Shown here: one piece after another, positions 56,437 to 64,000 of the stretch | Layout: each line of letters begins with the position of its first letter | How positions within the stretch are numbered: position 1 is the first letter of the stretch | Source of the DNA: Streptomyces graminofaciens | Lineage (GTDB): Bacteria > Actinomycetota > Actinomycetes > Streptomycetales > Streptomycetaceae | Reading direction: 5' to 3' | Assembly (NCBI RefSeq): GCF_030294945.1 | Contig: NZ_AP018448.1 | Coordinates: 1,922,001 to 1,986,000, forward strand | DNA length: 64,000 nt | Notes under the pieces: generated by a model | Told to the model about the DNA's origin: nothing | The model's database searches: none | The model's input: the letters and a program-made list of their open reading frames with translations, nothing else | Program-made: the position numbers and the translations under genes

Positions 56437-57834
56437 TCAGACCCAGTTGGTCGGGTCGAGGCGACCGAGTGTGCGGGCCAGCAGATGGGGCGTGCGGCCT
56501 GCATTCTCGGCCGCTTCGATGCGCAGCAGTGCGGACTTGACGAGTTGACCTCCCAGGAACCGGAACGGCTCCGGCGGGAGCCAGCCCTGGGGTGGCCGCA
56601 CGAGTCCGCACTGACTCCATTCATCCTGTTCGCGTAGAACCAGGCTCGCGAGTATCTTGCCGCCCAACCGCGCGGGTCCCACTCCGTCGCCCGAGTAGCC
56701 GGCTCCGTAGAAGACTCGCTCATGCCCGGGAAGCGCCTCGAAGAAAGGCAGCGAGGTCAACGAATACTCGACGGGAGCCCGCCAGGTGTCCTGCACCCCG
56801 GCACGCGTCGCCATGGGGAGGATGCGTCTGAGTTCCTGGCCCAGCGGCGTCCGCTTCGAGGCCGGCCCGAACATGCTGTCAGCACCGCAGGCACCGAAGC
56901 CCAGGCCGACGCCGCCCTTCCCAAACAGCAGACGGCCGTCGCCGGTGGTGCGCCAGTAGTTGAGGAGACGAGTGGAGTCGGACACTCCGATGCCGTCCTG
57001 GCCGGCCTGTTCGAGGAGCTCGCCGGGAAGCGCCCGGGTGACCAAGTTGTCGCTGGCTGTGACGACCATTCGCTTGCGGACGGACGGGAAGCCTGCCATC
57101 CACGCGTTGATCGCCAGGACCACTCCGTCCGCACGGACTTCTCCGGTGTCCGTGTGCACCACGGCAGAACCGGGTTTTTCGGACACCGTGCGCACGGGCG
57201 TGTCCTCGAAGACCTGGACACCCAGGTCGAGGGCTGCTCGGCGCAGACCCCGTGCGAGCAGGGCCGGCTGGAGAGTGGCCGCGGTCGGATCGAACACTCC
57301 TCCCCGTGCGCCGATGCCTCCCAGACGGAGAGCCTCTGCAGGACCTACCTCCCTGAGCGGGCACTCGGCCACGCCGTCCAAGGCCGACTGCGTGTCCGTC
57401 CAGGCGCCGTCCTGAGCCGGTGACGTGGACGTCCACAGCCACCCTTCGCGGCGGATTCCGGCGTCGATGCCCTTGGCCTGGCAGAACTCGATGATCTCGT
57501 CGACAGCGTCGGAGGACGCCCGTGCCAGCCGGAGTGCCTCCTGCCGCCCGACGAGGGCATCGAGGAAGGAGTACTTCGGCCAGAGATTCATGAGGTAACC
57601 GGCGTTGGCACCACTGGCGCCGCTGCCACAGAGCTGCCCCTCGATGACCGCCACCTCGACGCCGGGCTCCCGGGTCTTCAGTTCGATGGCGGTCCACAAC
57701 CCCGTATAGCCACCACCGACGACGCACACGTCGACAGCGTGCCTGCCACGCAGCGTTTCGCTGGGCCCGGGCCGCTCATCGGCGAGAGCCTCACGCATCC
57801 AGTACGACTGCCACGGCCCTCGCCGATATCTCAT
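56437..57834 (-). CDS. DAO-type FAD amine oxidase
   Basis: 465 residues from ATG 57834; the frame is open to 57909, but that would overlap the upstream gene. D-amino-acid-oxidase fold: VVGGGYTGLWTAIELK dinucleotide motif, VIEGQLCGSGASGANAGY flavin-binding segment and GYSGDGVGPARLGGKILASL near the C-terminus, like gamma-glutamylputrescine and sarcosine-type oxidases. It starts 10 bp after the Mo-hydroxylase large subunit stop, so it is the last gene of that operon. A role in oxidising the 4-methylaminobutyrate side chain released by the C-C hydrolase would fit, replacing pAO1 MABO/MAO, but this is inference. Confidence 0.8.
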   Translation of the reverse strand: MRYRRGPWQSYWMREALADERPGPSETLRGRHAVDVCVVGGGYTGLWTAIELKTREPGVEVAVIEGQLCGSGASGANAGYLMNLWPKYSFLDALVGRQEALRLARASSDAVDEIIEFCQAKGIDAGIRREGWLWTSTSPAQDGAWTDTQSALDGVAECPLREVGPAEALRLGGIGARGGVFDPTAATLQPALLARGLRRAALDLGVQVFEDTPVRTVSEKPGSAVVHTDTGEVRADGVVLAINAWMAGFPSVRKRMVVTASDNLVTRALPGELLEQAGQDGIGVSDSTRLLNYWRTTGDGRLLFGKGGVGLGFGACGADSMFGPASKRTPLGQELRRILPMATRAGVQDTWRAPVEYSLTSLPFFEALPGHERVFYGAGYSGDGVGPARLGGKILASLVLREQDEWSQCGLVRPPQGWLPPEPFRFLGGQLVKSALLRIEAAENAGRTPHLLARTLGRLDPTNWV

Positions 57835-57844
57835 GCGCGCGGCC

Positions 57845-60235
57845 TCATCCGACGGAGCCGGAAGGGGACATCGCACCGAGCACTTGCTCGGGCGTGGCCG
57901 GCAGCGCATACAAGGACGTGCCGAAGCAGGAAAGGGCGTCGTTGACCGCGTTCAGAACGGCCGCCGGTGCGGCGATGAGGCCCGACTCGCCCATGCCCTT
58001 GATACCGGCGGGCGTGTGCGCGGACGGGGTTTCCAGGTGGTGGATCTCGAACGGCGGGGCCACGTCGAGGGTGGGCACGTGGTAGTCGAGCAGCGTGGTG
58101 GTGGTGAGCTGGCCGGCGCTGTCGTAGACCAGCCGTTCCAGCAGCGCCGCGCCGATCCCCTGGACCACGCCCCCGCGCAGCTGCCCCTCGACGATCTCGG
58201 GATTGATCATAGTTCCGCAGTCTTCGACAGAGAACACCTTCTCCACACGTGCGAAGCCGGTTTCCGGGTCGAGTTCGACGATCACGGCATGTCCACCGTT
58301 GGAGAAGACCGGCCGCGCCGGGTCGTAGGCGAGGGTCACCTCCAGCGTCGGATCGAACCCGTCTGGCCACACCGACTGATCGAAGTAGATGGACGCGGCC
58401 ACATCCGCGATGTTCACCGCAGAGTCCGGCTCCCCCTTCACCGCGGCCTTGCCGTCGGCGAGCTCGATGTCCGCGGCGTCCGCCTTGAGCATCTCCGCCG
58501 CGACGCTGACGAGCTTGGAGCGGATCGCGTCGGCCGCGCGCAGTACGGCGCCGCCCGCGACGACCGCGCTGCGGCTGCCGACCGTGCCGCTGCCCCATGC
58601 GTACGAGGTCGAGTCCCCAGACCGTACGGTGATGTCCCGCACCGGAATGCCCAGGACGTCGGCCGCAACCTGCGCCATGGTCGTGCGGTGTCCCTGTCCC
58701 TGGGTGGTCAGGCCGGTGGAGACGGTGACCGTCCCGTTGGGCTCCATACGAACCGTCGCGGTGTCGTGATAGATGTCGCCCATGCCGTGGGCCAGGCTCA
58801 TGGCCGTGCTCTCGCCGCTGCTCTCCACGAACACACTCAACCCGAGGCCGATGTAGCGGCCCTGCTCACGCAGGTCCGCCTGGCGCCGGCGGAACGCCTC
58901 GTAGTCGACCATTCGTTCCAGTTCGTCGATCGTGCGCAGCCAGCTGCCCTCGTCGTAGGTGATGCCCTGCGCGTTGACCCAGGGGAACTCCCGCACGACG
59001 TTGCGGCGGCGGATGTCGAACGGGGACAGCTCGTAGGCGCGGGCGGCCTCGTCCATCAGGCACTCGCGGGCGAGTGTGCCCGCCATGTAACCGACACCGC
59101 GGTAGGCCCCGATCGGGCACTTGTTGGTGGCCGCCGCCTCGTAGGTCAGGTCGGCGACGGGGATGTCGTAGGCGCCGGAGGGGGTGACCATGGCGGTGCA
59201 CCAGGGTTCTACGGCCATGGACCAGGGCGGCTGGTGGTAGGCGCCTCCGTCGCCCGTAGCCCGGATGCGTACAGCGGTAAGGCGGCCGTTCTCGTCGCCG
59301 GCGTAGGCGATGTCGACGAACTGCTCGTGCGCGTGGGTGGCCGTCATCAGGTTCTCGCGACGGTCCTCGACCCACACTACCGGGCGGTCCACCTCGCGGG
59401 CCAGCAGCGGAATCAGCATCTCCTCGGAGAAAAGGTGCGCCTTCTGCCCGAATCCGCCTCCGGTGTCGGGGGTGATCACCTCGCAGTGGTTCTCGGGAAA
59501 ACCCAGGTAGGCGGTCAGGCAGTACTTGACGTAGTGCGGCACCTGGGTGGAAGTCCACAGCCGCAGTTCCTGCGTCGTCCAGTCGTAGGTGGCGGCACAG
59601 CCCCGGGTTTCCATGGGCAGAGCAGCGAGCCGACCGGTGTGGTACGTGGCTGACACCACCTTGTGGGCGTTTTCGAACGCCTTGTCGGCGTCGCCGTACA
59701 CCGCTCCGCCCTTCAGGGCCACGTTGTCGGGGAGGCCTTCGTTGGCGACCGGGCCGCCCTCCAGGGCGGGGCGGGGGTCGAGCACGGGAGGCAGTTCGTC
59801 GTAGTCCACCGCGATCAGGTCGCAGGCGTCCTCGGCGATGTAACGGTCCTCGGCGACGACCACCGCGATCGCCTCGCCCACGAACCGCACGTACTCCTGT
59901 GCCAGCAGGGGCATGGTCGTGGGCACGCAACCCGCGACGCTGAGTTCTCCGACGAGACCCTCACAGTGCGCAGCGGCGTCGGCGCCAGTCCACACGGCGA
60001 GGACTCCGGGCAGTGCGGTGGCCTCGGTGATGTCGATGCCGGTGATGCGGGCGTGCGCGAGGGAGCTGCGGACGAACGCGGCATGGACCTGCCCGGGCAG
60101 TCGTACGTCGGCCAGGTACTCTCCCCGACCGGTCAGCAGCTTGCGGTCCTCTTCCCGCGGGAGGCGTGCGCCGATGTTGCGCGCCGTGACCACGGGGGCC
60201 ACGGTGTGCGCGAAGTTCTTGTCCGAGGTGGTCAT
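57845..60235 (-). CDS. Molybdenum hydroxylase large subunit (NdhL/KdhL type)
   Basis: 796 residues, second CoxL-like protein of the island. ARNIGARLPREEDRKLLTGRGEYLADV at the start, TPDTGGGFGQKAHLF and IGAYRGVGYMAGTLARE at the Mo-pterin site, GQGHRTTMAQVAADVLGI in the substrate region, and the catalytic Glu in GIKGMGESGLIAAP. Its ATG overlaps the small-subunit stop (ATGA). Together with the S and M subunits it forms a complete LSM hydroxylase that adds oxygen from water to a heteroaromatic ring carbon. It could be the nicotine dehydrogenase or the ketone dehydrogenase; I cannot tell which from sequence alone. Confidence 0.9.
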   Translation of the reverse strand: MTTSDKNFAHTVAPVVTARNIGARLPREEDRKLLTGRGEYLADVRLPGQVHAAFVRSSLAHARITGIDITEATALPGVLAVWTGADAAAHCEGLVGELSVAGCVPTTMPLLAQEYVRFVGEAIAVVVAEDRYIAEDACDLIAVDYDELPPVLDPRPALEGGPVANEGLPDNVALKGGAVYGDADKAFENAHKVVSATYHTGRLAALPMETRGCAATYDWTTQELRLWTSTQVPHYVKYCLTAYLGFPENHCEVITPDTGGGFGQKAHLFSEEMLIPLLAREVDRPVVWVEDRRENLMTATHAHEQFVDIAYAGDENGRLTAVRIRATGDGGAYHQPPWSMAVEPWCTAMVTPSGAYDIPVADLTYEAAATNKCPIGAYRGVGYMAGTLARECLMDEAARAYELSPFDIRRRNVVREFPWVNAQGITYDEGSWLRTIDELERMVDYEAFRRRQADLREQGRYIGLGLSVFVESSGESTAMSLAHGMGDIYHDTATVRMEPNGTVTVSTGLTTQGQGHRTTMAQVAADVLGIPVRDITVRSGDSTSYAWGSGTVGSRSAVVAGGAVLRAADAIRSKLVSVAAEMLKADAADIELADGKAAVKGEPDSAVNIADVAASIYFDQSVWPDGFDPTLEVTLAYDPARPVFSNGGHAVIVELDPETGFARVEKVFSVEDCGTMINPEIVEGQLRGGVVQGIGAALLERLVYDSAGQLTTTTLLDYHVPTLDVAPPFEIHHLETPSAHTPAGIKGMGESGLIAAPAAVLNAVNDALSCFGTSLYALPATPEQVLGAMSPSGSVG

Positions 60236-60717
60236 GCCCGCCCCTTCCTCGCCGCTTCGTCCACGGCATCGACGATCGGCCCGTATCCCGTGCACCGACA
60301 GATGTGTCCCGACAGGGTTTCGGCGATGTCCGTGCGGTCGGCGTCGGGGCGCTGCTCGAGCAACCCGGTCGCCGACATGAGGAAGCCCGCCGTGCAGAAA
60401 CCGCACTGCAGCCCGTGGTGCTTCTGGAAGCACGCCTGGAGTGGGTTGAGCTCCCTCCCCTGGGAGAGGCTCTCCACCGTGCGCACCTCGGTGCCCGTGG
60501 CCTGGGCCGCCAGCATCAGACAGGCCCGTACGGCCTCCCCGTCGACCAGCACGGTGCAGGCACCGCACACTCCCTGCTCACAACCCAGCTTGGTACCCGT
60601 GAGGGACAGGTCGTCGCGCAGGAAGTCGGCCAGTGTGCGGCGGGCCGGTACGGAGCGGAGATACCGGCTGCCGTTGACGGTCACCTCGACCGTGACCTGC
60701 TCTGTGGGTTGTGTCAT
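60232..60717 (-). CDS. Molybdenum hydroxylase [2Fe-2S] small subunit
   Basis: 161 residues. N-terminal plant-type ferredoxin cluster: C46, C51, C54 and C66 (CEQGVCGAC); C-terminal helical cluster: C105, C108, C140 and C142 (CGFC, CRC). Transfers electrons from the Mo site to the FAD subunit. Start ATG 60717 is one base after the medium-subunit stop (TGAGATG). Confidence 0.95.
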   Translation of the reverse strand: MTQPTEQVTVEVTVNGSRYLRSVPARRTLADFLRDDLSLTGTKLGCEQGVCGACTVLVDGEAVRACLMLAAQATGTEVRTVESLSQGRELNPLQACFQKHHGLQCGFCTAGFLMSATGLLEQRPDADRTDIAETLSGHICRCTGYGPIVDAVDEAARKGRA

Positions 60718-60718
60718 C

Positions 60719-61570
60719 TCAGCCTGTCCTTTCGGCCAGTTCGCGCAGGCCCCGGCGCAACAGGTTCGTGGTGAGCGTTCTGCGGTATCCGGCGGAGCCG
60801 TGGATGTCCGCGCTGAAGGTGAGTTCCTGGGCCGCCGCCGCGACGGCCCGGTCCGTGGCGGCACCCGGCTCGGTGCCGTCCAGGAGCTCTTCAGCCGCGG
60901 TCGCCCGGGACACCGTGCCGGTCGCCCCGGCGACGACGATCCGGACGTCGCGCATGACTCCGGTGGACAGATCGCAGCTCAAGGCGGCGATCGAGAGTCC
61001 GTAGTCGCCGGCGCGGCGGGCGTGCTCGCCGAACCACCAGCCTCTCGGCGCCAGCGGTACGTGGATGGCGGTGATGATGTCGTCCGGTTCCAGCACGGTC
61101 ATGAACGGGCCGACGAAGAAGCCGTCCGCCGGGACGACGCGGGTGCCGGCCGGGCCGGCCACCTCGACCGAGCCGCCCAGGGCGAGCAGCACGGCCGGCC
61201 ACTCCGCCGCCGGATCCGCGTGGGCGACCGCGCCTGCCATCGTGCCGCGCGCCCTGATCTGGGGGTGGGCGATGAGACCGGCGGCCTGGGAGAGCATCGG
61301 AGCCTTGCTCGCGACCAGTGCCGACGTCTCGACGTCCGCGTGTGTGGTCAGGGCGCCGATACGCAGGCGGTCACCTTCCGCTTCGATGCCGCGCAGCCCG
61401 GGCACCCGCCCGATGTCCACCAGCGTGGTCGGGGCGGCGAGCCGCAAGGCAAGCAGAGGCAGCAAGCTCTGGCCGCCGGCCAGGACCTTCGCGTCTTCGT
61501 CTGCTGCCAACAGGACGCAGGCCTCCGCCACGCTGGTGGGCGCGGCATAGGCCAGCACAGGGGGTTTCAT
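60719..61570 (-). CDS. Molybdenum hydroxylase FAD-binding medium subunit
   Basis: 283 residues from ATG 61570 with GGAGG upstream. CoxM/FAD_binding_5 motifs: AGGQSLLPLLALRLAAPTTLVDI and TTHADVETSALV, plus HPQIRARGTMAGAVAHADPAAEWPA, where the GTxAGAVAHADPAAEW segment binds FAD. It carries electrons from the small subunit to the external acceptor. Only one medium subunit serves the two large subunits in this window. Confidence 0.95.
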   Translation of the reverse strand: MKPPVLAYAAPTSVAEACVLLAADEDAKVLAGGQSLLPLLALRLAAPTTLVDIGRVPGLRGIEAEGDRLRIGALTTHADVETSALVASKAPMLSQAAGLIAHPQIRARGTMAGAVAHADPAAEWPAVLLALGGSVEVAGPAGTRVVPADGFFVGPFMTVLEPDDIITAIHVPLAPRGWWFGEHARRAGDYGLSIAALSCDLSTGVMRDVRIVVAGATGTVSRATAAEELLDGTEPGAATDRAVAAAAQELTFSADIHGSAGYRRTLTTNLLRRGLRELAERTG

Positions 61571-61751
61571 GGCTGGACCTCCGTGGCAAATGGTGACCGC
61601 GCCGTGCACCGACGCTCGTCCGAACTTGGGGAGAATGAAGACACGGTGGCCTTCCGGATCCGTCCATCGCCACGGACCAGGGTGCGATTCCGCAAGGCTT
61701 CGTGCCGTCCTGTGGAGCGGTGGCGGAAGACCGGCCGCGACCGACGTGCTG

Positions 61752-62462
61752 TCAGGCGCCGCCGCGTCCCAGCAGCCAGCCGATCAGCAGGCAGAGCAGG
61801 GCGAGACCGGCGTAGGTGACAGGTTTCGGCACCCGCAGAATTCCCGCGCCACGGGTGAGTGCGAGGACGTCCAGTACCTCGTCCTCGGCTGATGCGGCAC
61901 TTGTCGGCGTTTGACGTTGGGCCGTGCTGTTCGCCACCGTGGCGGTTCCGGTCGCGCCCCGCTCGCTCACGGCTGTCACCCCCTCAACGGGAGGGGTCGC
62001 TGTTTCCTGCGCCGTCTTGTCGGCTTCGAGCATCGCGGCCAGGCGCTCCGTGAACGTCTTGAGCAGAGCCGCGCTGACGTCAGTGATCACACCGCGGCCG
62101 AACTGCGCGACCTTGCCGGACAGAGCCAGCTCCGTACTCACGTTGACCTGGGTCTCATCACCCTTGTCGACGAGCACCGCGACGACGGTGGCCGAGGCGT
62201 TACCGCCGCCGCGCGCCTCGCGGCCCGAGGCGGTCAGCACCGCCCGGTGGCCGACTTCGTCGAGCTCGGTGAAGCGGGCCGTGCCCTTGTAGTTGGTGGT
62301 GATGGGGCCCACCTTGATCTTCGCCTGGCCGAGGTAGTCGTCACCCTCCCGGCCGGTGATCGAGGCACCGGGCAGGCAGGGCCCCACACGTTCGAGATCA
62401 GTGAGAAGCTTCCAGGCATCCTCGATGGGCAGAGGCACTGTGAATTCGTTGTTCAACTGCAC
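61752..62462 (-). CDS. CoxG-family SRPBCC protein
   Basis: 236 residues from GTG 62462 with AAAGGA upstream. SRPBCC fold: MQLNNEFTVPLPIEDAWKLLTDLERVGPCLPG, KIKVGPITTNYKGTARF and a hydrophobic C-terminal TM helix (TYAGLALLCLLIGWLLGRG) after a Ser/Thr-rich linker. CoxG proteins accompany CO-dehydrogenase-type Mo enzymes and may anchor them to the membrane. It precedes the medium subunit by 181 bp. Confidence 0.85.
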   Translation of the reverse strand: MQLNNEFTVPLPIEDAWKLLTDLERVGPCLPGASITGREGDDYLGQAKIKVGPITTNYKGTARFTELDEVGHRAVLTASGREARGGGNASATVVAVLVDKGDETQVNVSTELALSGKVAQFGRGVITDVSAALLKTFTERLAAMLEADKTAQETATPPVEGVTAVSERGATGTATVANSTAQRQTPTSAASAEDEVLDVLALTRGAGILRVPKPVTYAGLALLCLLIGWLLGRGGA

Positions 62463-62492
62463 GGCTTGGTCCTTTCTTGTGACGCGGTTCGG

Positions 62493-63668
62493 TCAGGGGC
62501 GCCCGGTGTCGGCCAGTCCGAACCGGTTGGCCGGGTCACCCGGTGCGAACAGATCCCCGTTCTGCAGTACGCCGCCCATGCGGCGGACTTTCTCCAGGTA
62601 GGCCCGCCCGACGACAAGCCGTCGTTCCTCCCACTCGGACAGCCCGGCCCATGGGTCGGCCGCTGATCGGGTCAGCGCCGCCGCCAGGTCCCAGGCGTCC
62701 CCGGCCGCCTTGGCAGCTCCTGCCGCCGCATGCGGCCGGGGGGTGATCGCCGCGTCTCCGATCAGCACGAACCGTCCGACCCTCATGGTGGGCACGTCGC
62801 CGTCGGCGATCACGGTGACGAACGGTTCCGCCGCGGCATGCACCAGTTCCGCGAACGGGTCGATCAGCTCTTCTTTCGCGCGCTGGCGGAACTCGGCGAG
62901 GACCTCCGATCGCAGGCCCGCGTGGTGGACTGAGACTGGCCGGCGTATTCCATTGACGTCGGTCATCAGTTCGTCGAGCGCCGGGCCCTCGTCGACGTTC
63001 CAGTACCACTGGAAGTTGAGTCCGCGGGTCACGGAGCCGTCGGCACCCGTCACCGGGATGGGGTAGGCGATGAGATGCCCGTCGTCGAGCAGCCCGTAGG
63101 TGAACGCCTCGTCGAAGTAGGCCCACGTCTCGTCGGACACCTTGTCCCGGTCGGCCACTCCGCGCCATGTGACATAGCCGGCGTACTCGGGCTGCAGTCC
63201 CAGCAGTCGCTGCCGTGCCGTGGAAAAGCCCCCGTCGGCGCACACCACGAGGTCGGCTTCGACCCGTTCCCCGGACGCGAACCGCAGCTCGGCGCGGTCG
63301 GCGTTCTGGTCGAGGCCGATCAAGGTTCGGCCGCAGTGGTAGCGCTCCCGACCGAAGGACGACAGCAGCCCCTGGTACAGGGAGTTGTACGAGGTGAAGC
63401 GCCAGTCGGCCGGCACTTCCCCCTGGAGCACTCCACTGTCGGCCCGGCGGTATCGCATCACGTCCGACGACACGCTGATCTGCTCAAGGGTGGTGGGGGT
63501 CCGCTCCAGCAGATAGCGCACCAGTTCGGGCTGTACGACGATCCCGGTGCCCAGGCCCGACAAAGGGGCCGGTGACCGCTCGTACACGTCCACCTCGAAG
63601 TCGGCCTCGCGCAGCAGGGCCGCTGCGTGCAGCCCCGCCAGAGAGCCTCCGACGACTGCGATTCTCAT
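62493..63668 (-). CDS. 2,6-dihydroxypyridine 3-monooxygenase-like FAD hydroxylase
   Basis: 391 residues. p-Hydroxybenzoate-hydroxylase-type flavoprotein: VVGGSLAGLHAAALLREA dinucleotide motif, LVVCADGGFSTARQRLLG (DG) and LIGDAAITPRPHAAAGAAKA (GD) motifs. The segments LSGLGTGIVVQPELVRYLLE, YAGYVTWRGV, FTYGLLDDGHLIAYPIP and LNFQWYWNV match, from memory, the A. nicotinovorans DHPH almost throughout, which turns 2,6-dihydroxypyridine into 2,3,6-trihydroxypyridine. The ATG overlaps the upstream gene's stop (ATGA), so both are co-translated; transcript continues into coxG and the Mo-hydroxylase genes. Confidence 0.85.
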   Translation of the reverse strand: MRIAVVGGSLAGLHAAALLREADFEVDVYERSPAPLSGLGTGIVVQPELVRYLLERTPTTLEQISVSSDVMRYRRADSGVLQGEVPADWRFTSYNSLYQGLLSSFGRERYHCGRTLIGLDQNADRAELRFASGERVEADLVVCADGGFSTARQRLLGLQPEYAGYVTWRGVADRDKVSDETWAYFDEAFTYGLLDDGHLIAYPIPVTGADGSVTRGLNFQWYWNVDEGPALDELMTDVNGIRRPVSVHHAGLRSEVLAEFRQRAKEELIDPFAELVHAAAEPFVTVIADGDVPTMRVGRFVLIGDAAITPRPHAAAGAAKAAGDAWDLAAALTRSAADPWAGLSEWEERRLVVGRAYLEKVRRMGGVLQNGDLFAPGDPANRFGLADTGRP

Positions 63669-64000
63669 GACGTGCCGCCGTCCGCTGTGGAGACGGGACG
63701 CAGCGGCAGCGCCAGCGGGCGCAGGGGAGCTCCGCTGGCGCCGCGGAGACGGATCGGCGCCGCGATCAGACAGAGCTCGGTGTGACCGTCACGCGAGAGC
63801 TCCTCAAGGTTCAGCAGCTCGATCATCGGCACACCAGCCTCGGCGAGGAAGTGGCAATGGCCGGGCAGCCAGTTGTCCTCGTGCTCCGAGGGACCGACCT
63901 CGATACACTCCTGGTCCGCGCCCACTGCGGCGATCCCCTGAGCGGTGAGCCAGCGTGCGGCCTCCAGACCGAGCCCGGGCGGGTTGCCGAGAACCTTGGT
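63665..64000 (-). CDS. Cyclase-family hydrolase, N-terminus outside the window
   Basis: The C-terminal 111 residues of a metal-dependent cyclase/kynurenine-formamidase-like protein: GNPPGLGLEAARWLTAQGIA and AVGADQECIEVGPSEHED, followed by LPGHCHFLAEAGVPMIELLN, are typical. Such enzymes hydrolyse amides or cyclic substrates with Zn or Mn. Its coupling to the DHPH-like gene suggests a late step after 2,3,6-trihydroxypyridine, for example opening or deamination of a maleamate-type product. The start lies beyond 64000. Confidence 0.75.
   Translation of the reverse strand, partial: TKVLGNPPGLGLEAARWLTAQGIAAVGADQECIEVGPSEHEDNWLPGHCHFLAEAGVPMIELLNLEELSRDGHTELCLIAAPIRLRGASGAPLRPLALPLRPVSTADGGTS

Noticed and set aside
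57833..59653. 606-residue plus-strand open frame
   Set aside because: Antisense shadow of the Mo-hydroxylase large subunit, with no domain signal.
39641..64000. Purine or xanthine degradation cluster
   Set aside because: XdhC and Mo-hydroxylases alone would fit, but the 6HLNO-, DHPONH- and DHPH-like enzymes have no place in purine breakdown, and no urate or allantoin genes are present.

Overview
The window looks like a chromosome segment of a high-GC actinomycete, most probably a Streptomyces. Coding sequence is about 70% G+C, many genes use GTG starts, and the gene families (ArsR/MFS pair, SpoIIE-type phosphatase with PAS/GAF domains, Ser/Thr kinase, LacI-controlled sugar ABC systems) are typical of that genus. 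Much of the window is accessory: at least three complete insertion sequences, many transposase and integration scars, and several decaying genes lie between intact functional blocks. No alignment or database search was run. Family names come from motifs and from recalled family sequences.

Layout. 0-4 kb: a truncated azoreductase divergent from a HxlR regulator, a serine-recombinase remnant, then an ArsR regulator with a striking operator translationally coupled to an MFS exporter. 4-10.7 kb: a scar zone with a frameshifted IS630 transposase, an ISL3 transposase split by a complete group II intron (7307-9731, with reverse transcriptase and domain V), and a 45-bp tRNA-Met 3' fragment that looks like an old attachment site. 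10.7-25.6 kb: a fructan/glycan utilisation locus: secreted GH32 levanase, LacI regulator with four tandem 12-bp operator units upstream, sugar ABC transporter (binding protein and two permeases), GH3 glycosidase, intracellular GH32 enzyme and a secreted GH30 with discoidin-type domains. 25.6-37.8 kb: small hypotheticals, a membrane Ser/Thr kinase, a frameshifted Schlafen/AlbA-type gene, several other broken genes, an alpha/beta hydrolase and a complete IS21 element.

37.9-64 kb is the most interesting part. It encodes a set of enzymes that closely resembles the pyridine pathway of nicotine degradation known from Paenarthrobacter (Arthrobacter) nicotinovorans pAO1: two molybdenum-hydroxylase large subunits (one with medium and small subunits and a CoxG protein), an XdhC maturation factor, a 2,6-dihydroxypseudooxynicotine hydrolase-like enzyme, a 6-hydroxy-L-nicotine oxidase-like flavoenzyme coupled to an APC permease, a second FAD amine oxidase, a 2,6-dihydroxypyridine 3-monooxygenase-like enzyme, and a cyclase-family hydrolase cut by the window edge. 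The inferred route is uptake by the permease, ring hydroxylation by the first Mo enzyme, amine oxidation by the 6HLNO-like enzyme, second ring hydroxylation, C-C hydrolysis to 2,6-dihydroxypyridine plus a methylaminobutyrate side chain, then hydroxylation to 2,3,6-trihydroxypyridine and further breakdown. The island is split by an IS701-like element, a secreted ribosome-inactivating protein gene (53101-54084) and an IS481-type element.
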